The notes beneath the pieces were generated by a model. It made no database searches. It was given only the letters and a program-made list of their open reading frames with translations, and was not told where the DNA came from. Shown here in pieces: positions 57,747 through 64,000 of a stretch of 64,000 bases of DNA. Origin of the DNA: Indolivaga alginatilytica (GTDB taxonomy: Bacteria; Bacteroidota; Bacteroidia; Bacteroidales; Dysgonomonadaceae). Position numbers and translations under genes: made by a program. The DNA is taken from NCBI RefSeq assembly GCF_003201355.1, contig NZ_QICL01000004.1:124001-188000 (forward strand), given 5' to 3'. The stretch's first letter is position 1, and each line of letters begins with the position of its first letter.

Positions 57747-58841
57747 TTAAGCTGCTTGTTTGTAGTCGTCTGCGATTCCATAATCAAGACCTACCCGAAT
57801 TGTATCTGCCTGTTTGAAGTTGGTTATAAGCCTAGAGCCAATTAGTTCTACCATTTTAGCGGTTACAGCATTGCCCAACAATTTATAGCGTTGTGTTTTG
57901 GGTACTTCTTTTATTATGCCATCATAGTTGCCGTATTTCGTCCAGTTGTCGGGGAATCCCTGCAACCTTTCGCACTCGATCTCGGTAAGGCGACGGATAA
58001 TAGAACCATCAAACACTCCTTGAACATTTTGTGCTGTAAGAGTGAATGAAGGTTCACCATCTATTTCTTTTATTCGCCTGCATTGCTGATTAGAGATTAT
58101 ACGTGAAGGATTAATAACAGCCTTTGTCATATTCGGCTCGTTTCGATGCTGTAATGTATTATTAGCTGATATTACGCTGACATACGTGTCGCTTGCTGTT
58201 CCTCCATATCTGGTTGTAATTGTAGTACAAGTGTTGGTTTGAAACCTAACTTTGTTTGGTTGTCGGCTCTTATTAATAGTTGTTTCATTTTCTCCGACAG
58301 GAAATACGTTTCGCCAATCTCGGTAAGCGGTTGTAAGATGTCCGATAAGATATATTCGCTCACGATTTTGGGGTAAAAGCCATGATGTATTAACAAGTTG
58401 CCACTCGATGTCATAACCCCCAATGTTGGCAAACGCTTGGATAATTGCCCAAAAGTCTGAGCCAGCGTTTGAGGAGAAAGTTCCTTTAACGTTTTCCCAT
58501 ATAAAAATGTCTGGTCGGAAGTGAGTAATAGCGGTAATTGCTTCTTGGATAAGGGAGCTTTTATCTCCTGCAAGTCCTTTTCTGTTTCCAGCAAGGCTGA
58601 AATCCTGACAAGGCGATCCGAATGTGATAATATCGGGTCTTGAGATTCCCGACTGTATGATATTTTCAACTGAGCCGATATGTTTGGCATGTGGGTAATT
58701 GTATTTGTAATTAGCGATTGCGTGTTTATCTATCTCGGAATAATATACCTCTTTGAAATCGAATCCTGCTTCTGTGAGTCCTTTGTGAAAGCCTCCCGTG
58801 CCAGAAAAGAGGTCTAATAGTATTAAGCCTTTGTTTGTCAT
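57747..58841 (-). CDS. C5-cytosine DNA methyltransferase
   Basis: A 364-residue type II-like DNA methylase: motif I LDLFSGTGGF (residues 9-18), catalytic motif IV SPCQ with C77, motif VI ENV (115-117), motif VIII QNRERIY (157-163) and a C-terminal motif X (YKLLGNAVTAKMVELIG). It methylates cytosine in a sequence read by its recognition region (about 170-280), which I cannot deduce. Without a restriction partner nearby it probably protects phage DNA or regulates genes. Overlaps the preceding 59-residue gene by 4 bases. Confidence 0.9.
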   Translation of the reverse strand: MTNKGLILLDLFSGTGGFHKGLTEAGFDFKEVYYSEIDKHAIANYKYNYPHAKHIGSVENIIQSGISRPDIITFGSPCQDFSLAGNRKGLAGDKSSLIQEAITAITHFRPDIFIWENVKGTFSSNAGSDFWAIIQAFANIGGYDIEWQLVNTSWLLPQNRERIYLIGHLTTAYRDWRNVFPVGENETTINKSRQPNKVRFQTNTCTTITTRYGGTASDTYVSVISANNTLQHRNEPNMTKAVINPSRIISNQQCRRIKEIDGEPSFTLTAQNVQGVFDGSIIRRLTEIECERLQGFPDNWTKYGNYDGIIKEVPKTQRYKLLGNAVTAKMVELIGSRLITNFKQADTIRVGLDYGIADDYKQAA

Positions 58842-59017
58842 TTTGTTCCAAAAATTGTATGTTCTTTTACTGTGTCAATTTTGAAATTTCCTTTTTTGTC
58901 GAAGTAGCGGGATATTCGTCTTTGCTTTTGTTCTTCGGACAGGTCGTTATCAAGTAGGATAATAGTTCTGGGAATTTTGCATATCAGGATTGGTGTGTAT
59001 TGTTTTGCTTTTTCCAT
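58838..59017 (-). CDS. 59-residue protein linked to the methyltransferase
   Basis: Starts MEKAKQYTPILICKIPRTII and ends KEHTIFGTK. Its TGA overlaps the methyltransferase ATG (ATGA), and it overlaps the 79-residue gene by 34 bases. The sequence LLDNDLSEEQKQRRISRYFD looks like a real protein with a strand-helix unit. Function unknown; the tight overlap on both sides is the main evidence. Confidence 0.6.
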   Translation of the reverse strand: MEKAKQYTPILICKIPRTIILLDNDLSEEQKQRRISRYFDKKGNFKIDTVKEHTIFGTK

Positions 59018-59223
59018 TCTTGGTATTTAGGATTATCAAGTTCAAAATTCCCTTTGCCTTCTTTATGTGCTTTACAGTAGCGTAGCCCGAAAATGACGCA
59101 ATGTTGAAGATGCGAACAGTGCCACATATAACCGAACTGTTGATTTTCGCCCTGATTATGTAAGCAGTATTCGCACCTGACAGGGATTCCGTTTTTAGTG
59201 TGTTCAACTCCCTTTATAGCCAT
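58984..59223 (-). CDS. Cys-rich early protein (zinc-binding, putative)
   Basis: A 79-residue protein with EYCLHNQGENQQFGYMWHCS, HLQHC and GLRYCKAHKEGKGNFEL: paired Cys/His spacing that could bind one or two zinc ions. The competing frame on the same strand (58950-59207) is less protein-like. It starts directly after the stop of the gene at 59224. Function unknown. Confidence 0.6.
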   Translation of the reverse strand: MAIKGVEHTKNGIPVRCEYCLHNQGENQQFGYMWHCSHLQHCVIFGLRYCKAHKEGKGNFELDNPKYQEWKKQNNTHQS

Positions 59224-59925
59224 TTAGCCCATAGTAACTTTAAACCAATGATAGTCTGTATCGTAACATTTGATAAGGGATTCTCCATTGATGTAAGTAT
59301 AGCCCTGCTTCTGTATCTTTACATAGTTCCTGATGTCATTCGAGCCAATAATAAATTCACTCGGTTTGTATTTTGTCCTGAAAGCAGTATCGCCGGATTC
59401 CAATTCGTTGTAATTGCAGGGAATGAGCAGACAGTCCACTCTTTCTAATAGTCTGGGGTCATTATAGAATAATCCGTAGGTATCGGCAGCCCCATACATA
59501 ACTTTCAAATTGTCTGCGGTACAAACCCCGATATGCTTATCTGATTTCTTTAAGCCCGTCGGTTTTAACAGGGTTATGCTTTCGGGGACAAACGAAAGGG
59601 CATTGAGGTTGACAATTTTATTCAATGGGTCTATCCAGACTAGGTGTTCTTTGTCTAAGACCTGTTGCAAGGCTTCTTTTTCTTCTTCGGTCGCTTTACG
59701 TTTGGCATAGTCAGCCAAGAACCAATCGTTTTGCCTTAGCAGTTTGGCACGGTAGTTATAATTAATGAAGTAATGTACTTTACCATCCTCGATATGAGAT
59801 ACTATACATATCCAAGTGCTTGCCGGGGACTGGCATATTATAAAATCGCCTTTTTTGAGGTTTTGAACGAATATCGGACGTTTGTATTTTTCGGCTTCGA
59901 ATACATCCTGATTATTATTTTTCAT
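59224..59925 (-). CDS. 233-residue early protein, unknown function
   Basis: MKNNNQDVFEAEKYKRPIFV, with FIICQSPASTWICIVSHIED (beta-barrel-like) and LLERVDCLLIPCNYNELESG. No recognised catalytic or membrane motif. A terminator hairpin sits in its leader (59957-59982), so it is separable from the SSB and recombination genes upstream. Confidence 0.6.
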   Translation of the reverse strand: MKNNNQDVFEAEKYKRPIFVQNLKKGDFIICQSPASTWICIVSHIEDGKVHYFINYNYRAKLLRQNDWFLADYAKRKATEEEKEALQQVLDKEHLVWIDPLNKIVNLNALSFVPESITLLKPTGLKKSDKHIGVCTADNLKVMYGAADTYGLFYNDPRLLERVDCLLIPCNYNELESGDTAFRTKYKPSEFIIGSNDIRNYVKIQKQGYTYINGESLIKCYDTDYHWFKVTMG

Positions 59926-59956
59926 ATTGGGATTTGTTGTTTGAGTGAATAAAAAA

Positions 59957-59982
59957 GGGCTGATGTTTCACAACAGCAGCCC
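59957..59982 (-). terminator. intrinsic terminator/attenuator
   Basis: Minus strand: GGGCTG (59982-59977) pairs with CAGCCC (59962-59957) followed by TTTTTTTATTC. It lies between the DUF4494-like gene and the 233-residue gene, reading in their direction, so it limits transcription into the latter. Confidence 0.75.
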
Positions 59983-60002
59983 CCCAAATAGTTTACAGAG
60001 AA

Positions 60003-60428
60003 TTAGGAGTATATAAATACATCCATTATTTGCGTTTCTTCGATTTTGGGAAGTTCCCAATCTGCGAGTGTTCCTTTCATCCCTTCGGTGAGCCTGTCTT
60101 TGGCTACTTGGAGATCAGATGCTTTAATCAGCATCAAAGCCTTAGTCTTTTTTTCGCTGCCTGCTTGTTCGTCCAGACCGATGTAGGCTACGGTTGCTTT
60201 GAAATAGCGGTCGCCGGAGCCGTCGAAGAATGTTTCGGCTAGGGGATAGCGGCTTATATCGGCAATTGTGAACTCGCCGGATATAAAGGGCTTCATTTCT
60301 TCGATGATACGGGCTTCTGCTTCGGTGAAGGACAGGGCATCGACTAGGTAGGGTTCTGTTACTTTTCTTACCTTACTGCTTTCGAGTGTCTTTTCGTAAG
60401 ACACTTTACAAATAAACCAATTGTGCAT
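60003..60428 (-). CDS. DUF4494-like protein
   Basis: A 141-residue protein: MHNWFICKVSYEKTLESSKV, KVTEPYLVDALSFTEAEARI, IEEMKPFISGEFTIADISRY. The order VTEPYLVDALSFTEAEARI and the later KALMLIKASDLQVAKDRLTE match DUF4494 proteins, which are Bacteroidetes-specific phage and mobile-element proteins without known function. It sits right after the SSB-like gene. Confidence 0.75.
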   Translation of the reverse strand: MHNWFICKVSYEKTLESSKVRKVTEPYLVDALSFTEAEARIIEEMKPFISGEFTIADISRYPLAETFFDGSGDRYFKATVAYIGLDEQAGSEKKTKALMLIKASDLQVAKDRLTEGMKGTLADWELPKIEETQIMDVFIYS

Positions 60429-60440
60429 AGTTATAAGTGT

Positions 60441-60728
60441 TTAGAATGGTAAATCATCATCCTGACTGGATGAATTGTTTGAATTGTTTTGTGTTTTATT
60501 GCTCCCCTCCCAAGTTTTGAGGCTGCCGATGAAAATTGTTTTATCGTCGGGCTTGCGTTGGTCTTTGGGGACGTTTACGGTAATGGCATGGGTTTCGTTG
60601 AATTTGCCTTTGTTTTTTAGTTTGGGAACTGCAATATTGATATATTGCTTGCCGTTTTTTTCGCTTTTTGTTATCAGTTCTTTGGGAATATCCGACAGGC
60701 AGATAGAGCCGTACAATAGATCGTTCAT
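60441..60728 (-). CDS. small SSB-like protein
   Basis: A 95-residue OB-like protein with MNDLLYGSICLSDIPKELIT, KNGKQYINIAVPKLKNKGKF and THAITVNVPKDQRKPDDKT, then an Asn/Ser linker ending QDDDLPF. The acidic D-D-D-L-P-F tip is the protein-interaction tail of single-strand-binding proteins. Too short for a standard SSB but usual for phage versions. It is placed between exonuclease and replication genes. Confidence 0.7.
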   Translation of the reverse strand: MNDLLYGSICLSDIPKELITKSEKNGKQYINIAVPKLKNKGKFNETHAITVNVPKDQRKPDDKTIFIGSLKTWEGSNKTQNNSNNSSSQDDDLPF

Positions 60729-60739
60729 GTTTTGATGGG

Positions 60740-61402
60740 TTAAAATTTGGGTAATAAAAAAGCCACGTCTTTTTCGAGAGTGGCTTCAAGTTGTTTGAGT
60801 TTATATTTTGCTTTTTTTACCAGATTTCCGATGGTGTCGGTTTCTTTGGCTGATACCTGTACGATAGTGTCACGGGTTACATTGTAGACAAGCAGAGGGG
60901 TTGCCCTATTTTCGGGTCGGTAGGATATGAAATGCAGGGTTTTGAGTTTATCGAGTACGGTAAAGTACATAACTACTTGCCAGACATATTCTTCGACCAT
61001 CGAAAGGGGGTTGCGTAAGTAGGCTGTATGTGTGATGCGGTTCGGACATTTGATTTCGATTGCCCGATCGAGTTTTGTTCCTATTATCCCGTCGGGTGAT
61101 AATCCGGCTATGCCGTTATTCATTTCTATCCATCCGTATTGTTCAACTGTTACATTATGGACTCTTTCGTATTCGGCACGGGCTAGGGGTTCGTACATAT
61201 TACCCCGTTCCATATCCCGTGATGTAAATGCTTCTTCGTATTCGTAATCTTCGAATCGGGCTGAAAGCAGGTCGTTATAGATTGCCGATTCGTGGACGGG
61301 TTTAGAAACCATTAAATGCTTCAACGCAGAGCCTCCTATTTTGCCGTATTTAAGCATGAACCATTCATCGGACTGCTGTTGTAAATCTTTGTATATTTTC
61401 AT
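60740..61402 (-). CDS. YqaJ/lambda-exonuclease-family nuclease
   Basis: A 220-residue recombination exonuclease: RGNMYEPLARAEYER with E71, GLSPDGIIG with D104, and AIEIKCP with E116 and K118 give the PD-(D/E)xK site. SDEWFMLKYGKIGGSALKHL is the standard YqaJ opening. It resects DNA ends for single-strand annealing. Its start overlaps the stop of its partner gene by 4 bases. A terminator-like hairpin is embedded near its 3' end (60760-60786). Confidence 0.85.
   Translation of the reverse strand: MKIYKDLQQQSDEWFMLKYGKIGGSALKHLMVSKPVHESAIYNDLLSARFEDYEYEEAFTSRDMERGNMYEPLARAEYERVHNVTVEQYGWIEMNNGIAGLSPDGIIGTKLDRAIEIKCPNRITHTAYLRNPLSMVEEYVWQVVMYFTVLDKLKTLHFISYRPENRATPLLVYNVTRDTIVQVSAKETDTIGNLVKKAKYKLKQLEATLEKDVAFLLPKF
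60760..60786 (-). terminator. terminator-like hairpin within the exonuclease 3' end
   Basis: Minus strand: AAGCCAC ... GTGGCTT followed by TTTTAT, seven pairs with a T tract, inside codons for ATLEKDVAFLL, about 20 bases before the stop. It could end or attenuate transcription before the SSB-like gene. Confidence 0.6.
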
Positions 61403-61887
61403 CGCAATACGGCTTTTAATTCGTCTTTAACGGCTATGATCTTGGTATCGCTGCGGTGTCGAAGGTTCTGAAAGGTATCTTTAAGCTCGTTCAGGGTTTT
61501 ACATTCTCTTAGTTTTGCTTCATCGGCTGCAATCTCACTGTCAAAGGTTTCCTGTTTGGGGGCAATGGGTCTGACCCGCAGACATTCTACGGTTTCCCCT
61601 GCTACTTTTGTGGTAGTGGGATAGAGGGTAATCTTTTTTCCTTCCCAATCCTCGATATAGGGTGATCCGTGAATCTTGGTAATGATTTTTGCGTTGGTGC
61701 GGTTGACGATAAAGGGTTTTTGCCCTTTGAGGGAGGCGACGGTGCAATCTTCTTCCTTACCGTTTTCGCCTTTTACCCGCTTTACTTCTACTTTTACAAT
61801 TTCTACGGTCAAGTCCTGCCCTTGCAGGGAGTAAGCTCCGATGTAATCGAGATTGACTAATTGTTTCCAATGGGTTTTTTCTGACAT
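61399..61887 (-). CDS. partner protein of the exonuclease, unknown fold
   Basis: A 162-residue protein from MSEKTHWKQLVNLDYIGAYS, with KVEVKRVKGENGKEEDCTVA and GKKITLYPTTTKVAGETVEC, an OB- or beta-sandwich-like body, and a helical C-terminus. It is coupled (ATGA overlap) to the exonuclease, where an annealing or SSB partner is expected; sequence alone cannot place it in the Erf, RecT or Redbeta families. Confidence 0.6.
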   Translation of the reverse strand: MSEKTHWKQLVNLDYIGAYSLQGQDLTVEIVKVEVKRVKGENGKEEDCTVASLKGQKPFIVNRTNAKIITKIHGSPYIEDWEGKKITLYPTTTKVAGETVECLRVRPIAPKQETFDSEIAADEAKLRECKTLNELKDTFQNLRHRSDTKIIAVKDELKAVLR

Positions 61888-61889
61888 GG

Positions 61890-62060
61890 TTATTTGTTTT
61901 TGGTAATTTGTTTTAAGCAATATTCGGTGTACTGTTCGAGTTGTTGCGGTGTGAACCAGAACATTACTGCTGTGTCGGATTCTGCGTTTGTTGTGGAGTA
62001 ATCTTCGCAGAGCTTTTTGGCTTGCTCTTGGAATTTCTGGAAGTCTTTTTTGGTTGCCAT
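61890..62060 (-). CDS. 56-residue early protein
   Basis: MATKKDFQKFQEQAKKLCED then YSTTNAESDTAVMFWFTPQQ and LEQYTEYCLKQITKNK, ending 2 bases before the ATG of the next gene (TAACCATG). It overlaps the C-terminal codons of the gene at 61964-62416 by 97 bases in another frame; its composition is better than theirs in that stretch. Function unknown. Confidence 0.6.
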   Translation of the reverse strand: MATKKDFQKFQEQAKKLCEDYSTTNAESDTAVMFWFTPQQLEQYTEYCLKQITKNK

Positions 62061-62416
62061 TGATAGTTTCTTGTGTTTATTTTATCTAGTTCTAATAATT
62101 GTTTGCGGGAAATATAAATTGTGGAATTTGGGTTTTCACTACTTGTCATTTGGTCTAATAATTCCAGTTCGATTAGTTTTTCGACCCGATCACGATTGCG
62201 AATAGTATATGCTTCGGATTTACTGATAAGGTCGGTGTCTAAATTCCTTTTCCTTTTTCGTTTATATTCTTCATATTCATAAAATGCTGCGAGAAAACCT
62301 TCTTTAAGTGCTTCTTTAAAGCCATCGAATATTGCACTTCTGATATTCACATACGCATTTCCTTTAAAGAAATCAATTGCTCTTTGAATGCCTTTTTTCT
62401 TGGGTTGCCGTCTCAT
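61964..62416 (-). CDS. basic early protein; C-terminus uncertain
   Basis: A 150-residue basic protein: KKKGIQRAIDFFKGNAYVNI, KEALKEGFLAAFYEYEEYKR, SKSEAYTIRNRDRVEKLIEL. The last 35 residues are low-complexity (Lys/Ser/Gln/Thr) and coincide with the start of the 56-residue gene in another frame, so the true product may once have ended near residue 115, or the two genes genuinely overlap. Possibly DNA-binding. Confidence 0.5.
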   Translation of the reverse strand: MRRQPKKKGIQRAIDFFKGNAYVNIRSAIFDGFKEALKEGFLAAFYEYEEYKRKRKRNLDTDLISKSEAYTIRNRDRVEKLIELELLDQMTSSENPNSTIYISRKQLLELDKINTRNYQWQPKKTSRNSKSKPKSSAKITPQQTQNPTQQ

Positions 62417-62475
62417 TTATTATCTGTATTTTAACATATTATAAAAAATAATCTTAGGTGTATGGGACAAAAAAA

Positions 62476-62503
62476 GGGCGTACTAAATTCAATTAGTACG
62501 CCC
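62476..62503 (-). terminator. intrinsic terminator after the ParB-like gene
   Basis: GGGCGTACTA / TAGTACGCCC, ten perfect pairs, followed on the minus strand by TTTTTTTT. It lies 46 bases downstream of the ParB-like stop. Confidence 0.9.
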
Positions 62504-62548
62504 GAAGGTGTTAGTGTGTATAAAGTTGATTGGTTGTGGTGTTATGTC

Positions 62549-63439
62549 TTATAAAAAATGCTCCCCATCTTCAAATCTGATTTCTTGTAAATCGTGCCTG
62601 TTGGTTATAAATGCGTTCCATGCAATAGCTATATAGCTTGTTTTCAAACTATCCGAAAGTCCAGACCGCTTCACATATTTTCTGTTTTTATCTCTCTTGC
62701 CTGAATTTCTCGCATTGACGAGCCTACGGCGGACTTCTTCGATAGATATACAGATACACCTTTCGATAGATGCAAATTGATTGAAAAAAGAGTAAACTTT
62801 TTCAGGCTCATGCCCTTTATGCTTGATTAGATAGGATATAAAACCGCAATAATCTGTTGTTGTCAGGATATTGTATGCCGAGTTCAGTTTAATGCCTTTT
62901 TGCAATATTTCGTCATATAATTCTTTATTACATCTGTATTCATTTAATTGATCGTTAGGTGTGATCTTTTGCCTTTTTGAAGATATGTTATAGTCAAGAG
63001 TGTGCCTTATTAATAGCATATACCTCTTTGTTAGTGCGGCTAACTGAACATGGTATTGGTAGCCGCTTATTTTGAATGTGTCGGAGGCAGTCCGTGTACG
63101 CTGTGTATCAAGAATTTCAAACGCCCTTTGATCTACATTACAGATGGATAATAGATTTTGAGGTTTCCCTGATTCAATGATACTTAGTAATCGCTGCTGA
63201 CCGTCGACCATATTCATATTTTCATCGAATTTAATCGCTAATCCGCTTCTTTCAATCCACATGTCACGAATCATTTGATTTGCCAGAAAGCCTATATGTA
63301 TCTCGTTTACATCCCGATTCTTTATATTATATTTTTCGAGAATTTCTTGTGCTGATTCGGGCGTGACGTGAATAGCCTCTATGTACATATCCAAGAGCCA
63401 AGCCCCATTGCCTGTACCAAGACCGATTTGCTTTTCCAT
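62549..63439 (-). CDS. ParB-like domain phage protein
   Basis: A 296-residue protein: HVTPESAQEILEKYNIKNRD, VNEIHIGFLANQMIRDMWIE, AIKFDENMNMVDGQQRLLSI, AFEILDTQRTRTASDTFKIS. The 'DGQxRL' and 'DTQRxRTAxD' features define a ParB-like nuclease-fold family found in many phages. Whether it binds DNA, cuts it or acts in segregation is not known; combined with a RepL-like gene, a partition role is attractive. It has its own terminator and an operator-rich leader with two AAAAGTTTTCGTAAA motifs. Confidence 0.65.
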   Translation of the reverse strand: MEKQIGLGTGNGAWLLDMYIEAIHVTPESAQEILEKYNIKNRDVNEIHIGFLANQMIRDMWIERSGLAIKFDENMNMVDGQQRLLSIIESGKPQNLLSICNVDQRAFEILDTQRTRTASDTFKISGYQYHVQLAALTKRYMLLIRHTLDYNISSKRQKITPNDQLNEYRCNKELYDEILQKGIKLNSAYNILTTTDYCGFISYLIKHKGHEPEKVYSFFNQFASIERCICISIEEVRRRLVNARNSGKRDKNRKYVKRSGLSDSLKTSYIAIAWNAFITNRHDLQEIRFEDGEHFL

Positions 63440-63867
63440 GTTAGTTTACTTATTAATTTTATTTAAAATTTTATCATTTTGAACCAAAGGTATTTTATGC
63501 TAAAAGTCTGGCATTGATTTAATTTGAAAAGTTTTCGTAAAGAATCGACAGTTTCAAATATTTAAAGTGTATATATTAGAAAATGAGATATTTAATTAGT
63601 TGAAAAGTTTTCGTAAAAAGTAGGAACAGTCAGACCTGAACTGACTGTACGCCCGATTCGTATGTTCCCGAAGTATCTGCCGATGCAAATACTCTATATA
63701 TTTAATCACACAGGGTTTTATTATCCTCCCACCCCAAAGTAAATAGCCATAGGCAGTGTGTATTTCGTTATTTTATGCACAGAACCACTCCACAACCCAA
63801 TGCGGAAACTGTCGTAACAGGGGTTTGCTTGTCAACATGTCAAAGAGCTTACCAAAGGAAAGAATAT
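63440..63867. promoter_or_regulatory. leader with repeated TTGAAAAGTTTTCGTAAA motif
   Basis: TTGAAAAGTTTTCGTAAA occurs at 63524-63541 and 63600-63617 before the ParB-like gene, 76 bases apart in the same orientation, and in reverse at 53575-53589 near the CI-like repressor. This is the expected arrangement of a shared operator. Otherwise AT-rich with no gene in the 428 bases. Confidence 0.6.
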
Positions 63868-64000
63868 TCAATATTGCCTGTCTTTCCGTATTTCTGTTTC
63901 TTGTTCAATAGCTTGCCAATATTCAACATTTCTGCCTTCTACCATTTTCAAAATCTCTTTTTTTAATAGGTCGCTGGCTTCTTCGATCAGTACCCATTCT
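63868..64000 (-). CDS. C-terminal part of a gene entering from the right edge
   Basis: The minus strand is open from the window edge to a TGA at 63868-63870, reading EWVLIEEASDLLKKEILKMV then EGRNVEYWQAIEQETEIRKD RQY. It is protein-like (helical, amphipathic). The family cannot be told from 43 residues. Confidence 0.5.
   Translation of the reverse strand, partial: EWVLIEEASDLLKKEILKMVEGRNVEYWQAIEQETEIRKDRQY

Noticed and set aside
58950-59207. Alternative 85-codon frame overlapping the Cys-rich early protein
   Set aside because: The 79-residue frame has a better start, better spacing and paired cysteines.
62549-63439. Calling the ParB-like gene a true partition protein
   Set aside because: No ParA partner or centromere-like repeats are visible, and this phage family is not known to act in partition.
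63775-63966. 63-codon plus-strand frame at the right edge
   Set aside because: It is antisense to a protein-like frame that enters from the edge and has no leader.
1-64000. CRISPR array, tRNA, integrase, relaxase or reverse transcriptase with diversity-generating repeats
   Set aside because: I read for spaced repeats, tRNA-like cloverleaves and the expected protein motifs and found none. The 95-bp pair at 39.5-39.8 kb and the stretch at 29.2 kb do not fit any of these.

Overview
This window looks like most of a temperate, long-tailed (siphovirus-type) phage or phage-plasmid of a Bacteroidales host such as Dysgonomonas, Bacteroides or Parabacteroides. The host call rests on AT-rich DNA, TAnnTTTG/-33 TTTG promoters, an absence of Shine-Dalgarno sites (A-rich AACACAAA leaders stand in front of starts instead), and Bacteroidetes-specific families: DUF4494-like, a TssD-type Hcp, TPR lipoprotein regulators and a Rhs/JAB toxin tail. 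Genus cannot be decided from sequence alone. No integrase, relaxase, tRNA or CRISPR array was recognised.

Layout: 0-6.4 kb holds a minus-strand operon of small accessory proteins, including a J-domain/LPD29-like protein and one gene broken by a 14-bp tandem duplication. Several of its start codons follow a shared CCTCCGACA box. 7.2-9.9 kb (+) carries a small terminase, two mini membrane proteins, a RepL-like replication initiator and a membrane protein. 10-12.7 kb carries a RuvC-like resolvase, an XRE repressor with its operators and a DUF1064 nuclease. 12.7-17.6 kb (-) is MuF-like head protein, portal, a PAPS-reductase/DndC-like PP-loop enzyme and large terminase. 17.8-30.2 kb (+) is Com-like zinc finger, scaffold, decoration protein, major capsid protein, connectors, tail tube, tail chaperone with a probable frameshift, tape measure, a structured non-coding stretch and a beta-rich protein.

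30.2-39.4 kb (-) is a cargo island set inside the tail module: two transglutaminase-like secreted proteins, a JAB-metalloprotease Rhs toxin tail with a lipoprotein partner, a TssD-metzincin fusion (a likely type VI effector), a TonB-C-like secreted protein, and an operon of a repeat-bearing lipoprotein followed by a TPR membrane regulator. 40.0-48.0 kb (+) resumes the tail: distal tail protein, hub, and two fibre proteins with glycan-binding-like domains. 49.2-52.3 kb (+) holds a regulator, a toxin-antitoxin pair and a lysis cassette (holin-like, glucosaminidase, unimolecular-spanin-like). 52.2-63.5 kb, mostly minus, is the early region: DnaA-IV/MazG fusion, STAS-like, helicase loader, replication organiser, cytosine methyltransferase, DUF4494-like, SSB-like, YqaJ exonuclease and its partner, and a ParB-like protein.

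The strongest system-level signal is that all five late units (small terminase; large terminase-portal; head-tail; distal tail; lysis) start with one leader: a host-type promoter (clear in four) followed at once by GAGGCA and a terminator-like hairpin with an AGCCC(G/T)GA arm. This suggests one control step, possibly antitermination, for the whole late programme.
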